The notes under the pieces: generated by a model
Told to the model about the DNA's origin: nothing
The model's input: only the letters and a program-made list of their open reading frames with translations
Databases searched by the model: none
Source: JAWKXU01 sp020446465
Lineage (GTDB): Bacteria > Pseudomonadota > Alphaproteobacteria > Sphingomonadales > Sphingomonadaceae
Length of the DNA stretch: 5,731 nt
Direction of reading: 5' to 3'
Assembly (NCBI GenBank): GCA_041396845.1
Contig: JAWKXU010000006.1
Location: 1 to 5,731, forward strand
Translations under genes and position numbers: made by a program
In this document: piece after piece, positions 1-5,664 of the stretch
Layout: every line of letters starts with the position of its first letter
Position numbering within the stretch: position 1 is the first letter of the stretch

Positions 1-6
1 TAGCCC

Positions 7-79
7 ATATCAGGTATCCTCGGGAAAGTGAGACTTCACGCCTTACAGGCGGTCTCACTTTCCCGAGGATGCCTGATAT
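7..79. repeat. Long imperfect inverted repeat (28-bp arms)
   Basis: The arms at 7-34 and 52-79 pair over 28 positions, with a single T-G wobble (15 with 71) and no other mismatch. The 17-base loop holds a second small hairpin (39-42 with 48-51). The single imperfection keeps base pairing, which suggests the structure matters. No T-run follows on either strand, so it is not a standard intrinsic terminator. It lies just beyond the point where the toxin gene loses homology. It could be a recombination or attachment site, a small non-autonomous element, or a terminator of another type. I do not recognise the sequence as the end of a named element. Confidence 0.85.
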
Positions 80-251
80 CGAGCGAGTCTGAGGCTGAAG
101 CCAGTATCCGACTGAAGTCGGAGGGGTTGCTCCTCGCGCGTGACGCTAAACCGCGCTGTGCAAGGCGCCGCTGATAGATGCCGACAAGGTCACGTTCGGC
201 GCCGACAGTAATACGCACGTGTGCAGCGGACGGTTTCCGCTTATCCGTCAT
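36..251 (-). pseudogene. Truncated RelE/ParE-type toxin remnant
   Basis: The ORF starts with ATG at 251, only 4 bases after the antitoxin stop codon, which is the usual antitoxin-toxin spacing and suggests coupled translation. Residues about 12-34 (VRITVGAERDLVGIYQRRLA and on) match the first strand and helix of RelE/ParE toxins, with the typical AERDL motif. After Gly34 (about position 150) the similarity stops. The remaining 37 residues are translated from hairpin DNA and end at a stop in the loop of the long inverted repeat. Family members are about 90-110 residues long and carry their active or target-binding residues in the missing C-terminal part, so this copy should be inactive. The other two minus-strand frames beyond 150 do not restore the toxin, so replacement or deletion of the 3' end fits better than a frameshift. 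Whether it is an mRNA interferase or a gyrase poison cannot be told from this remnant. Confidence 0.72.
93..156. repeat. Series of short adjoining hairpins
   Basis: Four small inverted repeats follow one another: 93-96/99-102 (GGCT/AGCC), 107-113/116-122 (TCCGACT/AGTCGGA), 121-126/130-135 (one G-T pair) and 136-140/152-156 (GCGCG/CGCGC). The first two have the same centre, CTGAAG, at 95-100 and 112-117, exactly 17 bases apart. Short hairpins are common in GC-rich DNA, so the individual ones mean little. The run of them, ending where the toxin homology stops, is the noteworthy point. Function unknown. Confidence 0.5.
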
Positions 252-255
252 TGTA

Positions 256-522
256 TCAGCCGCGTCGGCGAATCCGCGCAGCGAGCCCTTCCAGCGGTGC
301 TACGCGGCCACTGGCCATGTCATCTCGGCCCAATGCCAGCAGTTTCAGCAAGGCAAGGGTTTCCTGTGTCCTTTCAAAACTGCCGACATCCTGAAGCACC
401 GCCTTGGCCTCGCCGTTCTGGGTAATGAACAGCGGCGCACCGCCGTTTCCCAGATCGCGAATGACCTCGGAGCTGTTGGCTTTCAGCCAGCTGATCGGTT
501 TGACGCGGTCCTGCATGCCCAT
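256..522 (-). CDS. Phd/YefM family antitoxin
   Basis: This 88-residue protein has the hallmarks of the Phd/YefM antitoxins of type II toxin-antitoxin systems. Its N-terminal DNA-binding fold contains KPISWLKANSSEVIRDL (residues 9-25) and the motif PLFITQNGEAKAVLQD (30-45). A helical C-terminal tail (about 50-88, TQETLALLKLLALG) would wrap the toxin. Such proteins neutralise the partner toxin and repress their own operon. The start at 522 is preceded by GGAG at 530-533 with 7 bases between; an in-frame ATG at 516 is less well placed. The upstream palindrome at 541-553 is a plausible operator. The gene is full length, but its toxin is truncated, so it may survive as an orphan repressor or an antidote to a related toxin elsewhere. 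Family assignment is secure; exact partner specificity is not known. Confidence 0.92.
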   Translation of the reverse strand: MGMQDRVKPISWLKANSSEVIRDLGNGGAPLFITQNGEAKAVLQDVGSFERTQETLALLKLLALGRDDMASGRVAPLEGLAARIRRRG

Positions 523-540
523 ATGAAAACTCCAGACTGA

Positions 541-553
541 ATTTCGTCGAAAT
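541..553. promoter_or_regulatory. Candidate operator palindrome of the antitoxin operon
   Basis: ATTTCGTCGAAAT is a perfect 6-bp inverted repeat around a central T, 18 bases upstream of the antitoxin start. Phd/YefM proteins are known to bind short palindromes over their own promoters. A minus-strand TATATT (551-556), a fair -10 hexamer, overlaps its edge, so binding here could block transcription. Assignment as operator is inference from position and symmetry. Confidence 0.5.
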
Positions 554-556
554 ATA
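551..556 (-). promoter_or_regulatory. Possible -10 box for antitoxin operon
   Basis: The minus strand reads TATATT here (5 of 6 to TATAAT), 28 bases before the antitoxin ATG. Upstream, TTGGAT (572-577) is a poor -35 match at a short 15-base spacing, so only the -10 is reasonably supported. Confidence 0.3.
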
Positions 557-760
557 GACCGCCATGCCCAGATCCAAGGTTTCTCCACCACTTACCCACA
601 AACCACTCGACTTCGCTGTCGGTTCGAGCATTGCTGTTCTCACCGCCAGCGGCGAAGAATCACCCGCCGTCTGCGACGCTCCGCCCGCTGGAAAGCGAGA
701 TACGGGGCTGTACCTGGTAGGGGGGGCCGCACGGTGTGGCTCCCTGTCAGGAGAGCCATG

Positions 761-1003
761 ATGGCAAAGACAAACGAAACCGCCACAGCCGAAGTTGCGG
801 TCCCGCGCACCACGAAGATCGGCACGGTTATCGCGCTGCTACAACGCAACGATGGCGCAACACTGGCCGAGATGATGGAAGCCACCGGCTGGCAACCCCA
901 TTCCACCCGCGCCGTGCTGACAGGCCTCAAAAAGAAGGGTCACGTCATCGCGAAGAGCAAACGCGATGACGCAACCAGCTACCGCATTGTCGGAGACGCT
1001 TGA
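761..1003 (+). CDS. DUF3489 family winged-helix protein
   Basis: This 80-residue protein carries the DUF3489 core at about residues 18-76: TTKIGTVIALLQRNDGATL, then AEMMEATGWQPHSTRAVLTG, then KKKGHVIAKSKRDD...YRI. The pattern looks like a winged helix-turn-helix, with a recognition helix near 45-57 and a basic beta wing, so DNA binding is likely although the family has no assigned function. Two ATGs compete, at 758 and 761; AGGAG at 749-753 lies 4 bases from the first and 7 from the second. I chose 761 because the next two genes also use 7-base spacing. The stop codon overlaps the next start (TGATG), indicating one operon with the DUF2924 and recombinase genes. This trio is a recurrent arrangement in alphaproteobacterial mobile regions. 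A role as regulator or accessory factor for the recombinase is inference. Confidence 0.85.
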   Translation: MAKTNETATAEVAVPRTTKIGTVIALLQRNDGATLAEMMEATGWQPHSTRAVLTGLKKKGHVIAKSKRDDATSYRIVGDA

Positions 1004-1437
1004 TGGCACGCACAGATATTGAAGACGATTTGGCCGGGCTTGCGACACTCTCGTTGGCACAGCTGCGTGACAAATGGGCTGGCATGACAGATGCGCCTGT
1101 CCCCCGCGTCAGTGCAGGCCTGCTGCGCCATGCCATCGCTTATGAACTGCAGGCAAGGGTCCACGGCGACCTGTCGCGCAGAACCCGCCAGAAACTCGAC
1201 CAGCTGGCGGGCGGCTTGACGACAACCCGCGATGCCGCTCCCGGCATGCGGCTGATGCGCGAATGGAACGGTGCGCTGCATGTCGTCACCATCGAGGAGG
1301 ACGGCGCTATCATCTGGAACGATCGCACATGGACGTCATTGAGCAGCGTCGCCCGGGCCATCACCGGCACCCGCTGGTCAGGCCCTGCCTTCTTCGGCTT
1401 GAAACAAAGACAGCAGCAGAGGAAGGCCGCAGCATGA
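1003..1437 (+). CDS. DUF2924 family protein with RAMA-like C-terminus
   Basis: This 144-residue protein matches DUF2924. The helical N-terminal half contains LATLSLAQLRDKWAGM (residues 13-28) and LLRHAIAYELQAR (40-52). The C-terminal part, about 84-133 (LMREWNGALHVVTIEEDG, then RTWTSLSSVARAITGTRWSG), resembles the small beta-rich RAMA domain, which is found next to restriction and methylation proteins and has been proposed to sense modified DNA. That likeness is my reading of the pattern. ATG 1003 is chosen over an in-frame TTG at 1000 because GGAG at 992-995 sits 7 bases before it. It overlaps the upstream stop by one base, and its own TGA overlaps the recombinase ATG (ATGA), so the proteins are probably made in step. 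The tail is rich in Gln, Arg and Lys (135-144). Function is unproven; a DNA-binding partner of the recombinase is likely. Confidence 0.85.
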   Translation: MARTDIEDDLAGLATLSLAQLRDKWAGMTDAPVPRVSAGLLRHAIAYELQARVHGDLSRRTRQKLDQLAGGLTTTRDAAPGMRLMREWNGALHVVTIEEDGAIIWNDRTWTSLSSVARAITGTRWSGPAFFGLKQRQQQRKAAA

Positions 1438-3134
1438 AAACGGTCCGCTGCGCGATCTACACCCGCAAGTCGAGCGATGAGGGTCTTGAACAGGACTTCA
1501 ACTCGCTGGATGCCCAGCGCGAGGCCTGTGCTGCCTATATCATGAGCCAGGCCAGCGAAGGCTGGAAACCCCTGCCAGACTTCTACGACGATGGCGGCCT
1601 GTCAGGCGGAACGCTGGAGCGACCGGCCCTGCAACGATTGCTGGATCATGTCCGCGAAGGCCGGATCGACATCATTGTCGTCTACAAGGTCGATCGCCTG
1701 ACCCGCTCCCTGCTCGACTTTGCAAAACTGGTCGAAGCCTTCGATGATGCGGGAACCAGCTTTGTCTCGGTCACCCAGTCGTTCAATACCACGACCAGCA
1801 TGGGACGGCTGACCCTCAACATGCTCCTCTCCTTTGCCCAGTTCGAACGGGAGGTGACTGCCGAACGGATCCGCGACAAGATTGCGGCCTCCAAGGCCAA
1901 GGGCATGTGGATGGGCGGAATACCCCCGCTGGGCTATAAACCCGATGGACGCAGCCTTGCGATTGTCGAGGATCATGCCGCTCTTATCAGGGATATCTAT
2001 GCCCGCTATACGAGGCTGGGCAATGTCCGACTGGTTGCAGACAGTCTGGATTCCGAGGGCATCACAACTCCTCGCCGCGTCAATGGCAAGGGCAAATCCT
2101 ATGGTGGCTGCCCATTCACGCGCGGTCAGCTCTACGCGATCCTCAAAAATCCCGTCTATAGCGGCGACATTCCGCACAAGGACAAAGTCTATCCCGGCAA
2201 TCATACAGCCATCATCGAGAGGGGTATCTGGGAGGAGGTGCAGGCCCGACTTGCCGACAATGTCAGAGGCCAGCGCAAGGCAAGGGAGACAAACCGCAGC
2301 CTCCTTGCCGGTCTGCTGTTCGACAGCGATAACAATCCACTAATCCCGGTCCATTCCACAAAGGGAAAGCGGCGCTATCGCTATTATGTCAGCCAGGCAC
2401 ACCATCATGGCACTGCACAAGCCGGTGCATTGACCATGCGGCTGCCGGCCCGGGAGGTCGAACAGGTCGTCAAACAGGAACTGGCATCGCTGCTTGCCGA
2501 CCCGCCTGGTCTGCTCGCCCTATGTCATTTGGCAATTGCGCCCACCATGCTTGAGCCAATCGCACTGGCCTGCGAGCAACTCTGTGCTGACCTCAAGGCG
2601 GGCAACCATGCAAAGCTGAAGACACTGCTTGCCAGGATCGTTGTATGCCCCGACCGGGTCGAACTCCACGTCTCGCCCAAGGGGCTTGCGGACCTGCTGG
2701 CAATTGAAGCAGCACCCGATGCACCCGATGCACCCGGCGAAGTTATCTGCAAAGTCCGTACCCATCTTGCCCGCAATGGCCGGGCCATCCGTCTGGTGCA
2801 GGACAATGGCTGCACCGCCGCCTCTACCGGTCCCGACCCGACGCTTGCCCGGCTTATCGTGACCGGACAGCGCTGGTGGGCAGAACTGGCCAGGGGCGAA
2901 AGTGATGTCGCCAGCATTGCCCGGCGCGAAAAGGTCTCGCCCTCATGGATGACGCGGGTCGTCCGCCTTGCCTTTCTGTCACCCCCCGTGATCAATGCGG
3001 TCCTTACCGGCAACATCCGCGCCGACATCGATGTCAAGGCTTTGCTTGCAGCCGGTGCGATATCCCCCCGATGGCATGAACAATGGGCTGCCATCATGCC
3101 CGAAAGCCAGAGCAGGTCTTACCGCTCTGCATAG
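1434..3134 (+). CDS. Large serine recombinase
   Basis: This 566-residue site-specific recombinase would integrate, excise or invert DNA through a 5' phosphoserine intermediate. The catalytic resolvase domain spans about residues 3-155. It has YTRKSS with the likely nucleophile Ser13, SLDAQRE (24-30), and VDRLTRS (86-92) with the conserved arginines 88 and 91. The 'Recombinase' DNA-binding domain follows at about 164-275, including PPLGYK and ILKNPVYSGD. The region that is normally a zinc ribbon (about 286-330, LLAGLLF...RYRYYVS) has no cysteine at all. The C-terminus holds a helix-turn-helix-like stretch (about 491-512). The ATG at 1434 overlaps the DUF2924 stop and has an AAGG 7 bases upstream; an earlier in-frame start at 1263 is not credible because its extension overlaps DUF2924 and has no family character. 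The reading frame is intact and all key catalytic residues are visible. The DNA target is unknown. Confidence 0.95.
   Translation: MKTVRCAIYTRKSSDEGLEQDFNSLDAQREACAAYIMSQASEGWKPLPDFYDDGGLSGGTLERPALQRLLDHVREGRIDIIVVYKVDRLTRSLLDFAKLVEAFDDAGTSFVSVTQSFNTTTSMGRLTLNMLLSFAQFEREVTAERIRDKIAASKAKGMWMGGIPPLGYKPDGRSLAIVEDHAALIRDIYARYTRLGNVRLVADSLDSEGITTPRRVNGKGKSYGGCPFTRGQLYAILKNPVYSGDIPHKDKVYPGNHTAIIERGIWEEVQARLADNVRGQRKARETNRSLLAGLLFDSDNNPLIPVHSTKGKRRYRYYVSQAHHHGTAQAGALTMRLPAREVEQVVKQELASLLADPPGLLALCHLAIAPTMLEPIALACEQLCADLKAGNHAKLKTLLARIVVCPDRVELHVSPKGLADLLAIEAAPDAPDAPGEVICKVRTHLARNGRAIRLVQDNGCTAASTGPDPTLARLIVTGQRWWAELARGESDVASIARREKVSPSWMTRVVRLAFLSPPVINAVLTGNIRADIDVKALLAAGAISPRWHEQWAAIMPESQSRSYRSA
2712..2736 (+). 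repeat. 9-bp tandem repeat inside recombinase gene
   Basis: The unit GCACCCGAT occurs twice and then as a partial third copy. It is in frame and encodes Ala-Pro-Asp repeats (residues about 427-433) in what looks like a linker between the coiled central part and the C-terminal helix-turn-helix region. Such a repeat could vary in copy number without breaking the frame. Confidence 0.8.
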
Positions 3135-3173
3135 CCGTCTTTGTCGCCGTAACCAGAGTGCGGCCAAACTTCT

Positions 3174-4001
3174 TCACGCCCGGTAATTTTTCAGCTGGGC
3201 TTTTTTCTGGTGCAATAGTTCTGAGGCCTTGCCCGGGCGCGAGGCACCCGCCCTGTAGGATCTGTTCTCCAGTTTCATCTTGTAGCGCTCGGGCAAGACG
3301 TCATTAATAATGTCAAAGATGTGTTGCTCGCTATGCCACTCGCTGAGCCACATCTCCTTCTTACGATCATCGCGTGCACGGGCATACTTCCCGGCAGCGT
3401 TCGTCACCTCATCCTGTGCCTCGGCACGTCGCGCCAGCATGTCGTCCCATTTGGCCTTTTCGCGCTCGTCAACAGGCCCCTCGGTGCGAACATGGCCAGT
3501 GCGCATGTCAATGATGATGTCCTCGGGGTGCGGAATCGGATCGGGCAAAGCTAGCCCCGACTTTTTTCGCCGCTCCAGCTCATCTGTCCACTTCATCTTG
3601 TATTCGAGTGCATTCTCAAGCAACGACAAGTGTTCCGCACTACGGCGGTTCTCGACTTCCCGCACGATCTCAGCCAGCGCCTTCTGGGACAAGCGACTGC
3701 CCTTCATGGCCGCAATCGCCAGTGAGCGAACCGCCGCCTGTATGGCTGGCAACTCAATGATCTTTTCGCCTTCACGGATCGTCACACTGCGATAAGCTTC
3801 TTCAAGAATAAGGCCGTCAGTCGGCCTGGCTACAGGATCAAGAGAGGCAGGATTTTTGCCCGCTTTCTTCGGCCGCCCACCGGGATTGCCAGATTGACCT
3901 TTACGAAAACGGTGTTCGACTGGCGGCCTGCCATAGCCGACCTCATAAGGAATGGCACTCTGTCCATGGCGATTGCCAGGCATTTTCTGCTGCGCGCTCA
4001 T
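3174..4001 (-). CDS. DUF5681 domain protein, possible phage packaging or DNA-binding protein
   Basis: This 275-residue protein begins with the DUF5681 signature: YEVGYGRPPVEHRFRKGQSG (residues 19-38) followed by NPGGRPKK (39-46). The Gly-Arg-Pro core in a basic setting resembles an AT-hook-like DNA contact. A helical segment (about 64-135, including RSLAIAAMKGSRLSQKALAE) follows, then a charged C-terminal half rich in Arg, Lys and Glu. Family members are often found in prophages near methylase and terminase genes, so a small-terminase-like role is possible, but no terminase lies in this window. The start at 4001 shares one base with the methyltransferase stop (TGATG) and has GGGGAGG 7 bases upstream, so the two genes form one operon. 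It converges with the recombinase gene, leaving 39 bases between the stops and no clear terminator hairpin. Family call is firm; molecular function is not known. Confidence 0.87.
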   Translation of the reverse strand: MSAQQKMPGNRHGQSAIPYEVGYGRPPVEHRFRKGQSGNPGGRPKKAGKNPASLDPVARPTDGLILEEAYRSVTIREGEKIIELPAIQAAVRSLAIAAMKGSRLSQKALAEIVREVENRRSAEHLSLLENALEYKMKWTDELERRKKSGLALPDPIPHPEDIIIDMRTGHVRTEGPVDEREKAKWDDMLARRAEAQDEVTNAAGKYARARDDRKKEMWLSEWHSEQHIFDIINDVLPERYKMKLENRSYRAGASRPGKASELLHQKKAQLKNYRA

Positions 4002-5335
4002 CAGGCTGCCTCCCCATCAAGAGAAAGCCCAAGCCGCTGCTCCGCTACATCCTCAAACGCCTGCCCACTCGCCGCCAGAATAGCGCGTTTGCCTGTCAAC
4101 AGTTCCCAGCGCTGCACGATCGTGTCGCAATAGAGCGGATCATATTCGACAAGACGTGCCGCACGCCCGGTCTTCTCCGCTGCAATCAATGTGCTGCCCG
4201 ACCCGCCGAAACAATCGAGCACGATCTCGCCGCGACGCGAACAATCGCGAATGGCATCGGCAATCAGTGCCACCGGCTTGACCGTCGGATGCATCGCCAG
4301 TTCCTCAGACCGGTTCGCCCCGATTGAACTGATGCCGGCATAGTCCCAGACATTGGTGCGATAACGGCCTGTCTCGCCCAGCCCGAAACTGTTGGTATGG
4401 TCAGATTTTCCCTGTTTGAAGACAAAGACGAGTTCATGTTTGGAGCGGTAGAAGGCGCCCATGCCGCCATTGGTCTTGTTCCAGACCACAAGATTCTTGA
4501 GCTCTGTGAAGGCATGGCGGCCTGCCACCAGCAATTCGCTCATGTGCCGCCAGTCCATGCAGACAAAGGCAATCGCACCATCGCGCATAACCGATGACGT
4601 GTTGGACAGCGTCGTTGTCAAAAAGCGCGTGAACTGGTCTTCGCTCATTTCGCCGGAGGCAAAGGCGAACTCGCGATGCTTGACTGCACCGAGCCCGCAG
4701 ACATTGCCATCGATTTTCACGTTATAGGGTGGATCGGTGAACACCAGATCGGCCCGCTCATGCCCCATCAACGCCTCGAAGGCGGCTTCCATCTGTGCAT
4801 CACCACATACCAGGCGATGCCGGCCAAGCGTCCACAAATCACCTTTCCGCGTGACTGGATCACCCGTCATTTGCGGCACGGCATCTTCTGCTGCATCACG
4901 ACCTTGCGGATCGGCTTCATCGGCTTCGTCAAGCACCAGGTCGATCTCGGCCAGGCTGAAGCCAGTCAGTTCAACATCAAACTCAAGATCGACCAGTCCT
5001 TGCAGTTCAATGGCCAGGATCTCGCGATCCCATCCGGCATTGAGCGCAAGCTTGTTATCGGCCAGCACATAAGCCCGCCGTTCGGCTTCGGACAAATGCG
5101 ACAGCGCAAGAGTTGGCACATGGGTCCAGCCAAGCTTCCTCGCTGCCTCGACCCGACCATGGCCAGCGATGATCTCTCCATCGTCAGAAACCAGCACCGG
5201 GTTGGTAAACCCGAAGCGCTCGATCGACGCGGCGATTTGTTTGATCTGTTTTTTGGAGTGGGTGCGCGCGTTGCGCTCATACGGTCGAAGCGATGCAATG
5301 GCACGCTCGATCAGCTCAGCTTTCAATTCCTTCAT
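4001..5335 (-). CDS. ParB-domain DNA methyltransferase (beta class, probably N6-adenine)
   Basis: This 444-residue fusion has two parts. Residues about 5-125 form a ParB/Srx-like N-terminal domain with NARTHSKKQIKQIAASIERF (22-41) and IIAGHGRVEAARKLGW (55-70). Residues about 160-425 form an S-adenosylmethionine-dependent DNA methylase: catalytic DPPYNV at 201-206, HPTVKP at 349-354 and the cofactor motif LDCFGGSGST at 373-382. The catalytic motif comes before the cofactor motif, which defines the beta class (as in CcrM). DPPY favours N6-adenine methylation, although N4-cytosine cannot be excluded. The ATG at 5335 is preferred over an adjacent in-frame TTG at 5338 because AAAGG lies 7 bases upstream. 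No restriction gene is nearby, so it looks like a solitary methylase of a mobile element, possibly for self-protection or regulation. All key motifs are intact. The target sequence cannot be read from the protein by eye. Confidence 0.94.
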   Translation of the reverse strand: MKELKAELIERAIASLRPYERNARTHSKKQIKQIAASIERFGFTNPVLVSDDGEIIAGHGRVEAARKLGWTHVPTLALSHLSEAERRAYVLADNKLALNAGWDREILAIELQGLVDLEFDVELTGFSLAEIDLVLDEADEADPQGRDAAEDAVPQMTGDPVTRKGDLWTLGRHRLVCGDAQMEAAFEALMGHERADLVFTDPPYNVKIDGNVCGLGAVKHREFAFASGEMSEDQFTRFLTTTLSNTSSVMRDGAIAFVCMDWRHMSELLVAGRHAFTELKNLVVWNKTNGGMGAFYRSKHELVFVFKQGKSDHTNSFGLGETGRYRTNVWDYAGISSIGANRSEELAMHPTVKPVALIADAIRDCSRRGEIVLDCFGGSGSTLIAAEKTGRAARLVEYDPLYCDTIVQRWELLTGKRAILAASGQAFEDVAEQRLGLSLDGEAA

Positions 5336-5370
5336 CAATCAGCCTTTCACTTCATACACATCTCCCTCTC

Positions 5371-5390
5371 TTCGCGTCCATGAACGCGGA
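5371..5390. promoter_or_regulatory. Palindrome in methyltransferase leader
   Basis: TTCGCGT (5371-5377) and ACGCGGA (5384-5390) form a 7-bp inverted repeat with one G-T pair and a 6-base centre. It lies 35 bases upstream of the methyltransferase ATG and downstream of the possible -10 box, so it could be an operator or a hairpin in the mRNA leader. No known binding-site family is recognised. Confidence 0.4.
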
Positions 5391-5422
5391 TATGCTCTTA
5401 GCAGAACTCTGCCCCAATGAGG

Positions 5423-5428
5423 ATCATA
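5423..5428 (-). promoter_or_regulatory. Possible -10 box for methyltransferase-DUF5681 operon
   Basis: The minus strand reads TATGAT (5 of 6 to TATAAT). It is followed by about 87 bases of leader containing the palindrome at 5371-5390. The best -35 at 17-base spacing is weak (TTTTCC), so this is a tentative call. Confidence 0.3.
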
Positions 5429-5573
5429 CAGTGAACAAAAACTGGGGAAAAATTGTGCGTGCGAACAAGCATAGGTGCTGGCACCGGACGATCACGCTTC
5501 CCGTAATATCGATTGGCTCGCTTTCATGCTTTCAGGCAACGATTGATTACCAATCCCGACAGGCGACACACTC

Positions 5574-5664
5574 TTCCCTGTTCTGGCCTGCTCGATACGC
5601 TGTTATCACAAACTGAATTCCCTGTTATGGATCTAGGAATTCCCTGTTCTCTACGCAGGGAATT
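5574..5664. repeat. Cluster of AATTCCCTGTT short repeats
   Basis: GAATTCCCTGTT occurs at 5615-5626 and again at 5637-5648, exactly 22 bases apart. A partial copy, TTCCCTGTTCT, is at 5574-5584. The inverse, CAGGGAATT, is at 5656-5664 and pairs with 5638-5646 to form a 9-bp stem around a 9-base loop. From memory, similar AATTCCCTGTT-rich stretches recur in intergenic DNA of alphaproteobacteria and give spurious 'EQG' peptides when translated. That they are one repeat family is inference. Function unknown; protein-binding sites or mobile-element end structure are options. Confidence 0.75.

Noticed and set aside
92..105. 14-base match AGGCTGAAGCCAGT also at 4953-4966
   Set aside because: The second copy is inside methyltransferase coding sequence (TGFSLAE region) and a single match of this length could be chance; not enough to call attachment sites.
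720..726. Run of seven G residues before the DUF3489 gene
   Set aside because: Such a tract could slip, but it is outside the coding region and has no clear promoter around it; no phase-variation claim is supportable.
1263..1433. Upstream in-frame start extending the recombinase by 57 residues
   Set aside because: It lies wholly within the DUF2924 gene in another frame, has no family-like sequence, and the ATG at 1434 has a good ribosome site and the usual N-terminus.
1602..2204. 200-codon open frame on the minus strand
   Set aside because: It is antisense to the conserved recombinase gene and shows no domain pattern; such shadows are common in GC-rich genes.
2525..3097. 190-codon open frame on the minus strand
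   Set aside because: It is antisense to the recombinase C-terminal half and is low-complexity Ser/Arg/Ala-rich, typical of a shadow frame.
3135..3173. Possible shared terminator between convergent genes
   Set aside because: The 39-base gap has no convincing stem followed by a T-run on either strand.
4676..5383. 235-codon open frame on the plus strand
   Set aside because: It is antisense to the methyltransferase, whose motifs are unmistakable on the other strand.
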